Source of the DNA: Ollibium composti
GTDB taxonomy: Bacteria > Pseudomonadota > Alphaproteobacteria > Rhizobiales > Rhizobiaceae
DNA: 64,000 bases
NCBI RefSeq assembly: GCF_004801285.1
Contig: NZ_SSNY01000003.1
Span: 124,001 to 188,000, forward strand
Reading direction: 5' to 3'
Under the pieces are notes generated by a model. The model was not told the DNA's origin and searched no databases. It was given only the letters and a program-made list of their open reading frames with translations. Shown here one piece after another: positions 42,489-50,239 of this stretch (position 1 is the first letter of the stretch; each line of letters opens with the position of its first letter). The position numbers and the translations under genes are program-made.

Positions 42489-42540
42489 CATTTTGCACAA
42501 TCGTCGCGACAATGGCGCCGGACCGTTGGAGGATTCGTTC

Positions 42541-44028
42541 ATGCGCGCCAGAAGGCCGATGCTCTATCTCGCCTGTGCCCTGATGGCGGCTTTTGCCGCG
42601 CTGACGGTCGGCCGCGCGGTGGCTGAGGACAAGAACAACGAACCCGGCCTGACCGAGGTGCTGACCGACCTGCTGCACGGTGCCGAAGGCGACGACGCCA
42701 CCGCCGGCCCCGACCGCCGTGTGCCCTTCGGGCGCGAGGAGGTGCAGCTTTCCTTCGCTCCGCTGGTCAAGCAGACCGCGCCGGCCGTGGTCAACGTCTA
42801 TGCCTCGCAGACCGCCAAGGTGGTTTCGCCCTTCGAGGGCGACCCATTCTTCGAGCAGTTCTTCGGCCGTTCGCAGCCGCGCGCCCAGTCGTCGCTGGGC
42901 TCCGGCGTGCTGGTCGACCCGAGCGGCATCATCGTCACCAATTTCCACGTCATCAAGGGCGCCGACGAGGTCAAGGTCGCGACTTCCGACGGCCGCGAAT
43001 TCACCTCCAAGATTCTCCTGAAGGACGAGACGCTCGACCTCGCCGTGCTCAAGATCGAATCGGACAAGCCGTTCCCGACGGTGCCCATCGGCGATTCCGA
43101 CGCGCTGCAGGTCGGCGATCTGGTGCTGGCCATCGGCAATCCCTTCGGCGTCGGCCAGACGACCACCAGCGGCATCGTCTCGGCGCTGGCACGCACCCAC
43201 ATCGGCATTTCCGATTCCGGCTTCTTCATCCAGACCGACGCAGCCATCAATCCCGGCAATTCCGGCGGCGCGCTCATCAACATGGCGGGCCAGCTGATCG
43301 GCATCAACACCGCCATCTTCAGCCGCAGCGGCGGCTCCATCGGCATCGGCTTCGCCATTCCCTCCAACATGGTGCACGCCTTCGTCGAGGCGGCGAAGGC
43401 CGGCCGTGACTTCTTCGAGCGGCCCTATATCGGCGCCACCTTCGACCTCGTGACGCCGCAGATCGCCGAATCGCTCGGCATGGACAAGCCCTATGGCGCG
43501 CTGGTTTCGGCGGTGGAGCCGAACGGTCCTTCGCAGAAGGCCGGTTTGAAGCCGGGCGATGTCGTTCTCACCTTCAACGGCACCGCGCTGGAGAACGTCG
43601 ACGCGCTGGGCTACCGCCTGGCGACGCAGCCGATCGGCGCCACCGCGCAACTGGGCATCCTCACCAAGGGCGAGCAGAAGACGGTCGACGTTGCGCTGGA
43701 GCGCGCGCCCGAAGGCGCTGCTTCCACGCAGGTGGTGCTGCGCGGCCGCAGCCCCTTCGCCGGCGCCAAAGTGGCGCTCCTGTCGCCCAGGCTTGCCCAG
43801 CGCCTCGGCATGAACGCTGACGTGAAGGGCGTCACCGTCGTCGATGTCGATCCCAATTCGCCGGCCGCCGATTTCGGCTTCCAGCCGGGCGACATCGTGC
43901 GCGAGGTCAACGGCGCGACCATCGACAGCGCCCAGAAGCTGGAACAGGCCGTCGCGCAGAACACCCGCTGGTGGCGCTTCACCGTCGAACGCAACGGCCA
44001 GCTCCTGCGTCAGGTGCTGCGCTACTGA
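42541..44028 (+). CDS. DegP/DegQ-family periplasmic serine protease
   Basis: A 495-aa HtrA-type protease. Residues 1-29 are a signal peptide (MLYLACALMAAFAALTVGRA). The trypsin-like domain has the triad His136 (VTNFHVIKG), Asp166 (DETLDLAVLK) and Ser241 (NPGNSGGALI). Two PDZ domains follow: about residues 285-375 (GALVSAVEPNGPSQKAGLKP) and 400-490 (VKGVTVVDVDPNSPAADFGF). It degrades or refolds misfolded envelope proteins. The open frame extends far upstream across phoA, but the start at 42541 gives the signal peptide. rarA starts 67 bases downstream. Confidence 0.9.
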   Translation: MRARRPMLYLACALMAAFAALTVGRAVAEDKNNEPGLTEVLTDLLHGAEGDDATAGPDRRVPFGREEVQLSFAPLVKQTAPAVVNVYASQTAKVVSPFEGDPFFEQFFGRSQPRAQSSLGSGVLVDPSGIIVTNFHVIKGADEVKVATSDGREFTSKILLKDETLDLAVLKIESDKPFPTVPIGDSDALQVGDLVLAIGNPFGVGQTTTSGIVSALARTHIGISDSGFFIQTDAAINPGNSGGALINMAGQLIGINTAIFSRSGGSIGIGFAIPSNMVHAFVEAAKAGRDFFERPYIGATFDLVTPQIAESLGMDKPYGALVSAVEPNGPSQKAGLKPGDVVLTFNGTALENVDALGYRLATQPIGATAQLGILTKGEQKTVDVALERAPEGAASTQVVLRGRSPFAGAKVALLSPRLAQRLGMNADVKGVTVVDVDPNSPAADFGFQPGDIVREVNGATIDSAQKLEQAVAQNTRWWRFTVERNGQLLRQVLRY

Positions 44029-44095
44029 TCCGGCTTGTGGGCTCTCTCGGCCGGCGCTGGTTCTCGGCGCCGGCCGCGCCTATATTCGCGCCATC

Positions 44096-45406
44096 ATGGC
44101 CGACCTTTTCAACACCGACGAACCCAAGGCGCCGCCGCCCGGTCAACCGCTTGCCGATCGCATGCGGCCGAAGACGCTTGCCGAGGTGGTCGGCCAGGAG
44201 CACCTGACCGGCCCGGACGGTGCGCTGACACGCCTGATCGCTTCCGGCTCGCTCGGCTCGATGATCTTCTGGGGGCCGCCCGGCACCGGCAAGACGACGG
44301 TGGCGCGGCTCTTGGCCGGCGAGACGAAGCTCGCCTTCGAGCAGATTTCGGCGATCTTCACCGGCGTTGCCGACCTTAAGAAGGTGTTCGAGGCGGCCCG
44401 CCTGCGCCGCGCCAACGGCCGCCAGACCTTGCTGTTCGTCGACGAGATCCATCGCTTCAACCGTGCCCAGCAGGACAGTTTCCTGCCCGTCATGGAAGAC
44501 GGCACCGTCATTCTGGTGGGCGCCACGACCGAGAACCCGTCGTTCGAGCTGAATGCCGCGCTTCTGTCGCGGGCGCGGGTGCTGGTCTTCCATTCGCTCG
44601 GCGAGGACAGTATCGAGAAGCTTCTGACGCGCGCCGAGACCATGCAGGGCAGCGCGCTGCCGCTGGACGAAGAGGCGAGGGCGGTGCTTGCGCGCATGGC
44701 CGACGGCGACGGCCGCGCCTCGCTCACGCTGGCGGAAGAAGTGTGGCGCGCCGCCAAGCCCGGCGAGGTGTTCGACGCCGAGGGCCTCCAACGCATCGTC
44801 CAGCGCCGCGCGCCGATCTACGACAAGGGGCAGGACGGCCATTACAACCTGATCTCGGCGCTGCATAAATCCGTGCGCGGTTCCGATCCGGATGCCGCGC
44901 TCTACTATCTTTGCCGCATGTTCGACGCCGGCGAGGACCCGCTCTATCTCGGCCGCCGGCTGGTGCGCATGGCGGTGGAGGATATCGGCCTGGCCGACCC
45001 GCAGGCGCTCGTCGTCGCCAACGCCGCCAAGGACGCCTACGACTATCTCGGCTCGCCGGAGGGCGAGCTGGCATTCGCGCAGGCCTGCGTCTATCTGGCG
45101 ACCGCGCCGAAGTCGAACGCGGTCTACACCGCTTTCAAGGCGGCCACCCGCGCGGCCAAGGAACATGGCTCGCTGCTGCCGCCCAAGCACATCCTCAACG
45201 CGCCGACCAAGCTGATGAAGGAAGAGGACTACGGCTCGGGCTATCGCTACGACCACGACGAGCCGGACGCCTTCTCCGGCCAGGACTATTTCCCCGAGAA
45301 GATGGGCCGCCGGACCTTCTACGATCCGCCCGAGCGCGGCTTCGAGCGCGATATCCGCAAGCGCCTCGACTACTGGTCGAAGCTGCGCCGCGAGCGGCAG
45401 GACTGA
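44096..45406 (+). CDS. rarA: replication-associated recombination protein A (RarA/MgsA)
   Basis: A 436-aa AAA+ ATPase related to clamp loaders, acting at stalled replication forks. The Walker A motif is GPPGTGKT (residues 60-67) and Walker B is LLFVDEIHR (Asp116-Glu117); sensor 1 is GATTENPSFELN. The C-terminal tetramerisation domain includes HYNLISALHKSVRGSDPDAA and PPKHILNAPTKLMKEEDYG. The start at 44096 gives the conserved N terminus. The gene lies next to the DegP/Q gene, as in many rhizobia, and ends freely before the permease leader. Confidence 0.95.
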   Translation: MADLFNTDEPKAPPPGQPLADRMRPKTLAEVVGQEHLTGPDGALTRLIASGSLGSMIFWGPPGTGKTTVARLLAGETKLAFEQISAIFTGVADLKKVFEAARLRRANGRQTLLFVDEIHRFNRAQQDSFLPVMEDGTVILVGATTENPSFELNAALLSRARVLVFHSLGEDSIEKLLTRAETMQGSALPLDEEARAVLARMADGDGRASLTLAEEVWRAAKPGEVFDAEGLQRIVQRRAPIYDKGQDGHYNLISALHKSVRGSDPDAALYYLCRMFDAGEDPLYLGRRLVRMAVEDIGLADPQALVVANAAKDAYDYLGSPEGELAFAQACVYLATAPKSNAVYTAFKAATRAAKEHGSLLPPKHILNAPTKLMKEEDYGSGYRYDHDEPDAFSGQDYFPEKMGRRTFYDPPERGFERDIRKRLDYWSKLRRERQD

Positions 45407-45519
45407 CACCGGTCCGCTTCGCCAGACTGCCCGAAAACTTGAAACAGCTTCAAACCGGGTTGCTCGAGTAGCCCCTTGCGCTCGGCATGCCACCCGGGCG
45501 ACAGACTACAGGTCGGGAG

Positions 45520-45565
45520 GACAGCCGGATATCGCGTTGCCAGAGGGCAGGGCGTTACGGCTGTC
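45520..45565 (+). promoter_or_regulatory. nested stem-loop leader of the purine permease, candidate riboswitch
   Basis: In the 195-base leader, GACAGCCG (45520-45527) pairs perfectly with CGGCTGTC (45558-45565). Inside, CGC pairs with GCG (45533-35 / 45552-54) and TGCC pairs with GGCA around AGAG (45538-45549), leaving asymmetric internal loops GATAT and TTA. The two-stem, 46-base shape and the purine-permease context are reminiscent of the NMT1 (xanthine) riboswitch of proteobacteria. I could not align it to that model. The sequence CGGGAGGA occurs both just before this fold and as the true ribosome binding site. Confidence 0.5.
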
Positions 45566-45601
45566 GGGGATAGGCAGCCATTGTGGCGACCGGGAGGAAC
45601 A

Positions 45602-46894
45602 ATGCTCGATAAGTTTTTCAGATTGTCGGAAAATGGCACCACCGTGCGCACCGAACTGGTGGCCGGCCTGACCACTTTCCTGACCATGTCCTACATCATC
45701 TTCGTCAACCCGGACATTCTGTCCTCGACGGGCATGGACCGCAACGCCGTCTTCGTCGCCACCTGCGTGGCCGCGGCCATCGGCTCGGCCGTCATGGGCA
45801 TGGTCGCCAACTGGCCGATCGGCATGGCACCGGGCATGGGACTGAACGCCTTCTTCGCCTTCACCGTCGTTGCCGCCATGGGCTTTTCCTGGCAGCAGGC
45901 GCTGGGCGCGGTCTTCATCTCCGGCGTGATCTTCCTGCTGCTCACCGTCACCGGCGCGCGCGCCTGGCTGATCCGCGGTATTCCGAAATCGCTGCGTAGC
46001 GCCATTGCCGTCGGCATCGGCCTGTTCCTGGCGATCATCGCGCTGAAGACCTCGGGCATCGTCGTCGCCAACCCGGCGACGCTGGTCGGCCTCGGCGACC
46101 TCGGCAATACCGGTACGCTGCTTGCCATCTTCGGCTTCTTCGTCATCGCCGGCCTCGACGCGCTGAAGGTGAAGGGCGCGATCCTGATCGGCATCCTCGT
46201 TGTCACGCTGGCCTCGATGGCGCTCGGCGTCAGCGAGTTCCACGGCATCGTTTCGGCGCCGCCGAGCCTGGCGCCGACCTTCCTGCAGCTGGACATCATG
46301 GGCGCGCTGCATGCCGGCTTCCTGCACGTCATCCTGGTCTTCGTGCTGGTCGAGGTCTTCGACGCCACCGGCACGCTGATCGGCGTCTCCAAGCGCGCCG
46401 GCCTGATCGAGGAGGGCAAGAAGAGCAACCTCGGCCGCGCCCTGCTGGCCGATTCGACGGCCATCACCGTCGGCTCGCTGCTCGGCACCTCCAGCACCAC
46501 GGCCTATGTCGAGAGCGCCTCGGGCGTCCAGGCCGGCGGCCGCACGGGCCTCACGGCGCTGACCATCGCGGTGCTGTTCCTGGCGGCGCTGTTCATCTCG
46601 CCGCTGGCGGGGTCCGTGCCGGGCTACGCCACAGCCCCGGCGCTGCTCTACGTTGCTGGCCTGATGCTGCACGAACTGGTGGAGATCGACTGGACCGACG
46701 TCACCGAGGCGACGCCGGCGGCGCTGACGGCCATCATCATGCCGTTCACCTATTCCATCGCCAACGGCCTGGCCTTCGGCTTCATCAGCTACGTCATCCT
46801 CAAGGCGGCTACCGGCAAGTGGCGCGTCATCCATGCCGCGACCTGGATCGTGGCGGCGCTGTTCGTCGTCCGCTACGCCATGCTGTCGGAATAG
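45602..46894 (+). CDS. AzgA-type purine (guanine/hypoxanthine/adenine) permease
   Basis: A 430-aa NCS2 permease of the AzgA/COG2252 branch with about 12-14 membrane segments. Signature stretches are TTFLTMSYIIFVNPDILSST, then GMDRNAVFVATCVAAAIGS, then NWPIGMAPGMGLNAFFAFTV, and later EVFDATGTLIGVSKRAGL and STTAYVESASGVQAGGRTG. The family imports nucleobases with protons. The start MLDKFFRLSENG at 45602 follows GGGAGGA; the upstream open frame runs through the structured leader. The exact base transported is inferred. Confidence 0.85.
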   Translation: MLDKFFRLSENGTTVRTELVAGLTTFLTMSYIIFVNPDILSSTGMDRNAVFVATCVAAAIGSAVMGMVANWPIGMAPGMGLNAFFAFTVVAAMGFSWQQALGAVFISGVIFLLLTVTGARAWLIRGIPKSLRSAIAVGIGLFLAIIALKTSGIVVANPATLVGLGDLGNTGTLLAIFGFFVIAGLDALKVKGAILIGILVVTLASMALGVSEFHGIVSAPPSLAPTFLQLDIMGALHAGFLHVILVFVLVEVFDATGTLIGVSKRAGLIEEGKKSNLGRALLADSTAITVGSLLGTSSTTAYVESASGVQAGGRTGLTALTIAVLFLAALFISPLAGSVPGYATAPALLYVAGLMLHELVEIDWTDVTEATPAALTAIIMPFTYSIANGLAFGFISYVILKAATGKWRVIHAATWIVAALFVVRYAMLSE

Positions 46895-46923
46895 CCACGG
46901 CAGCGATCCATAGCTTCCCTATG

Positions 46924-46952
46924 CATGGCCGATGTTCTAGACATCGGCCATG
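46924..46952 (+). promoter_or_regulatory. perfect hairpin enclosing the crcB start codon
   Basis: CATGGCCGATGT (46924-46935) pairs perfectly with ACATCGGCCATG (46941-46952), leaving only TCTAG. The last three bases ATG are the crcB start codon. No Shine-Dalgarno sequence is visible ahead of it. The hairpin could terminate the permease message, hold the start codon closed, or be an operator for a dimeric protein. Confidence 0.6.
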
Positions 46953-47327
46953 CTGAATCTCGGGCTGGTGATCGTCGGCGGCGGAATAGGGGCTGGTATC
47001 CGCCACCTCCTCAACATGGGCGCCATGCGCCTTCTCGGCTCCGGCTATCCCTGGGGCACGATGATCATCAACATCACCGGTTCCTTCGCCATGGGCTCCT
47101 TCATCGAATTGCTGGCGCGGCGCTTCGGCGCTTCCAACGAGCTACGCCTGTTCGTCGCCACCGGCATCCTCGGCGGCTACACCACCTTCTCCTCCTTCTC
47201 GCTCGATTTCGCCGCGCTGTGGGAACGCGGCGCGCTCGGCCCGGCGCTGGCTTATGTGCTGGTTTCCGTCGTCGGCGGCATCCTTGCTCTGTTCGCCGCC
47301 TTCTGGCTCGTCAGAAATCTCGTCTGA
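46950..47327 (+). CDS. crcB: fluoride channel FluC/CrcB
   Basis: A 125-aa dual-topology fluoride exporter with four membrane helices. Motifs: GLVIVGGGIGAGIRHLLN (first helix), GTMIINITGSFAMGSFIELL, and the phenylalanine/sodium region GILGGYTTFSSFSLDFAALW. The last helix is ALAYVLVSVVGGILALFAAF. The start lies inside a hairpin, which is unusual. I saw no fluoride riboswitch sequence in the 55-base gap upstream. The pseudouridine synthase gene follows after 41 bases. Confidence 0.93.
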   Translation: MLNLGLVIVGGGIGAGIRHLLNMGAMRLLGSGYPWGTMIINITGSFAMGSFIELLARRFGASNELRLFVATGILGGYTTFSSFSLDFAALWERGALGPALAYVLVSVVGGILALFAAFWLVRNLV

Positions 47328-47368
47328 AGCCCTTGCCGCCGCTGAAAAGGCACGGCAGATAGCCGGAC

Positions 47369-48355
47369 ATGGCTGGCGTCGAACAAATTACCGTTGAAGC
47401 AGGCGAAGCGGGCATGCGTCTCGACCGCTGGTTCAAGGCCCATTACCCGGGCCTCGGCTTCGGCCATCTGCAGAAATTGCTGCGCTCGGGACAGGTGCGC
47501 GTCGACGGCGGCCGCGCCAAGACCGACACGCGCGTCGAGCCGGGGCAGGTGATCCGCATCCCACCGCTGGACGTCGACAAAAAGGGCGACGCCAACCTCA
47601 CCGGCCATTCTATCCGCAACCAGGACGACGCGGACGTGCTGGCCAAGATGCTGCTGCACGAGGACGACAAGGTGTTCGTCTTCAACAAGCCGGCGGGACT
47701 TGCCGTGCAAGGCGGCTCGGGCGTGACGCGCAACGTTGACGACATGCTGGAAGCCTGGCGCAACAAGAAAGGCGAGAAGCCGCGCCTCGTCCACCGCCTC
47801 GACCGCGATACCTCCGGCGTGCTGGTGGTGGCGCGCACGCGCCTTGCTGCCATGAAGCTTTCGGAAGCCTTCCGCGCCCGCGAGACGAAGAAGACCTATT
47901 GGGCGCTGGTCAAGGGCGTACCGCCCAAGCGCGAGGACAAGATCTCGACCTGGCTGGTCAAGGAGCAGACGCCCGACGGCGACCGCATGCGCGTCGCCAA
48001 ACATGGCGAGAAGGGCGCCGACCACGCCGTCTCCTTCTACCGCGTGGTCGAGCAGGCGGCGCGCTCGCTAACCTGGCTGGAGATGGAGCCCTACACCGGC
48101 CGCACCCATCAACTGCGCGTCCATGCCGCCTATATCGGCTGCCCGATCATCGGCGATCCGAAATATTTCGAGGCCGACACCAACTGGGAATTTCCCGGCG
48201 GCATCCAGAACCGGCTGCACCTGCACGCGCGCCGCATCCGCATCCCGCATCCGGGGCAGGGCGTGCTCGACGTCACGGCACCCATGCCGCCGCATATGCG
48301 CCAGAGCTGGAACCTGATCGGCTTCGACGAGCAGAGCGCGGAGGAGGGGACGTGA
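47369..48355 (+). CDS. RluC/RluD-family ribosomal pseudouridine synthase
   Basis: A 328-aa enzyme that isomerises uridine in 23S rRNA. The S4 domain spans about residues 15-70 (RLDRWFKAHYPGLGFGHLQK). The catalytic motif HRLDRDTSGVLVVA holds Asp145. The C-terminal motif TGRTHQLRVHAAYIGCPIIG is standard. RluC rather than RluD is suggested by the overall match, but the rRNA sites cannot be told from sequence alone. Its stop overlaps the next GTG by four bases. Confidence 0.9.
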   Translation: MAGVEQITVEAGEAGMRLDRWFKAHYPGLGFGHLQKLLRSGQVRVDGGRAKTDTRVEPGQVIRIPPLDVDKKGDANLTGHSIRNQDDADVLAKMLLHEDDKVFVFNKPAGLAVQGGSGVTRNVDDMLEAWRNKKGEKPRLVHRLDRDTSGVLVVARTRLAAMKLSEAFRARETKKTYWALVKGVPPKREDKISTWLVKEQTPDGDRMRVAKHGEKGADHAVSFYRVVEQAARSLTWLEMEPYTGRTHQLRVHAAYIGCPIIGDPKYFEADTNWEFPGGIQNRLHLHARRIRIPHPGQGVLDVTAPMPPHMRQSWNLIGFDEQSAEEGT

Positions 48356-49281
48356 CAGCGCCTGCGTTGACGCGCTACGACGCGATCGATGCCACCGCGG
48401 CCGCCCTCATGGTCGGCATCACCTTCTCCTGGGGGTTGAACTACGTCGCCGCCAAGATTTCCTACGCAGGCTTCGACCCGGTCTTCGTTTCCATCATGCG
48501 TTCGCTGCTCGGCGGCCTGTGCGTGGTCGCCTGGTGCCGCTGGCGCGGCATTTCGCTTCTGAGCCGCGACGGCACGCTTGCGGCCGGCATCGGAGTCGGC
48601 CTGCTGTTCGGCGTCGAGTTCCTGTTCCTCTATATCGGCCTGGAGCACACGACGGTGGCGCGCAACACGCTGCTGGTGAACGCCATGCCGTTCTGGATGC
48701 TGCTCGGCGGCCACTTCCTGCTCGGCGAACGCATGACGACACGCAAGGTGTTCGGTCTCGTGCTGGCCTTTGCCGGGCTGATCGTGGTGTTTGCCGACAA
48801 GCTCGGCGCCTACGAGCAAAGCATGCTCACCGGCGACCTGCTCAGTCTCGGCGCCGGGGTCGCATGGGCCGCGACGAACATCCTCATCAAGCGCTCCAAC
48901 CTCACCACCGTGCCGGCGGAGAAGCTTCTGCTCTACCAACTGGCGGGTGCGGCGATGGTCGGGCTTCTGGTCCTGCCGTTCTCCGGGCCGCCGGTGCGCG
49001 TCTTCGCGCTGGTGCCGACGCTGGCGCTGTTGTTCCAGGCCGTCTTCATCGTCGCCTTCACCTATGTTCTGTGGTTCTGGATGCTCGGCCGCTACCCGGC
49101 CTCGGGCCTGTCGAGCTTCGCCTTCCTGACGCCGGTCTTCGGCGTTCTGTGCGGCGCGCTGTTCCTGGGCGAGCCGCTTTCGGCCGGCATTTTCGTCGCC
49201 CTTGTGCTGATCGTTGCCGGATTGGTCATTGTCAACAGGCCTGCGCGACGCCAGATACCGGGTGAGGTGCCCGATGCGTGA
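48352..49281 (+). CDS. EamA-type DMT transporter
   Basis: A 309-aa transporter with ten membrane helices in two EamA repeats: VGITFSWGLNYVAAKISYAG opens the first, and DLLSLGAGVAWAATNILIKR opens the second, ending VALVLIVAGLVIVNRPARR. It starts with GTG (48352), sharing GTGA with the rluC-type gene. The open frame runs further upstream in another frame of rluC but is not conserved. The substrate (metabolite or drug) is unknown. Confidence 0.85.
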   Translation: MTAPALTRYDAIDATAAALMVGITFSWGLNYVAAKISYAGFDPVFVSIMRSLLGGLCVVAWCRWRGISLLSRDGTLAAGIGVGLLFGVEFLFLYIGLEHTTVARNTLLVNAMPFWMLLGGHFLLGERMTTRKVFGLVLAFAGLIVVFADKLGAYEQSMLTGDLLSLGAGVAWAATNILIKRSNLTTVPAEKLLLYQLAGAAMVGLLVLPFSGPPVRVFALVPTLALLFQAVFIVAFTYVLWFWMLGRYPASGLSSFAFLTPVFGVLCGALFLGEPLSAGIFVALVLIVAGLVIVNRPARRQIPGEVPDA

Positions 49282-50062
49282 TATTTTGAGCGATCTTGAA
49301 GCCGGCAAGCTGCTGTCCGATCCCGATCCGGTTCGCCGTGCCCAGATCCAGATGCGGACGCCGCTGCCCAAGCGGTTCTACAAGGCCGTCTCGGTGGAGC
49401 CGGACGGCGAGGTCTTTGGCGTGCGGCTGGACGGAAAGCCGGTGCGCACGCCCGGCAAGGCGCTGCTGGCGCTGCCGAACGCGGCGGCTGCCGCTCTGGT
49501 GGCCGGCGAGTTCGAGGCGCAGGCCGAGGTCATCGATCCGGTGACCATGCCGACGCTCAGGCTGGTCAACACGGCCATCGACGGTGTCGCCGCCGATCCG
49601 CAGGCGGTGCTGGAGGACATATTGCGGTTCGCCTCGTCCGATCTGCTGTGCTACCGCGCGGACAGCCCGCAAGGGCTGGTGGATCGCCAGAACGAGCATT
49701 GGGACCCGGTGCTGGACTGGGCGAGCAGCGAACTCGGTGCGCGCTTCAACCTCGCCGAAGGCGTCATCCATGTCGAGCAGCCGCGCGGCACGATCGCTGT
49801 GCTCGGCGCGCATCTCGCCCGCCGTGCCGATCCGCTCAGGCTTGCGGCGCTGCACGTCATGACGTCGCTGACCGGTTCGGCGCTGCTGGCGCTGGCGGTC
49901 GAGGCCGGCGGGCTCGACACCGAAGCGGCGTGGCTCGCCGCCCATGTCGACGAGGACTGGCAGATCGAGCAGTGGGGGCAGGACGCCGAGGCCCTGTCGC
50001 GCCGCGCCCAGCGCAAGCGCGACATGATGGCGGCGGCTGGCCTGCTTGCCGCGCTGGATTGA
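49274..50062 (+). CDS. ATP12-family F1-ATPase assembly chaperone
   Basis: A 262-aa protein of the ATP12 family, which in mitochondria and alphaproteobacteria helps F1 alpha subunits assemble. Characteristic parts are RFYKAVSVEPDGEVFGVRLD, GKPVRTPGKALLALPNAAAA and FEAQAEVIDPVTMPTLRLVN; the C-terminal part has AHVDEDWQIEQWGQDAEALS. The ATG (49274) lies 8 bases inside the EamA gene after GGTGAGG. No ATP synthase gene is in the window. Confidence 0.9.
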   Translation: MRDILSDLEAGKLLSDPDPVRRAQIQMRTPLPKRFYKAVSVEPDGEVFGVRLDGKPVRTPGKALLALPNAAAAALVAGEFEAQAEVIDPVTMPTLRLVNTAIDGVAADPQAVLEDILRFASSDLLCYRADSPQGLVDRQNEHWDPVLDWASSELGARFNLAEGVIHVEQPRGTIAVLGAHLARRADPLRLAALHVMTSLTGSALLALAVEAGGLDTEAAWLAAHVDEDWQIEQWGQDAEALSRRAQRKRDMMAAAGLLAALD

Positions 50063-50239
50063 TTTGACGGCTTTTCGCCATCCCCTTGAAAATTAGACCA
50101 AAGCCGTAATCCCAAAGGCTCTCTGCCGTCGGTCGCGACTTTCTGCCAGTTTGCGCCTGCGTCCGCTGCCCGTCCGCATCCCGAGGAGGAGATGCGGGCC
50201 TGCCGGCGCAGCATCGCAACGCTTGATGGGAGAACAGTC

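Noticed and set aside
41356-42540. Frame open across phoA that continues into the DegP/Q gene
   Set aside because: Only the part from 42541 shows a signal peptide and protease domains. The upstream part is the shifted frame of phoA, so no fusion protein is proposed.
46895-46949. Fluoride riboswitch before crcB
   Set aside because: The gap is 55 bases and contains only the hairpin. I saw no fluoride-aptamer layout.
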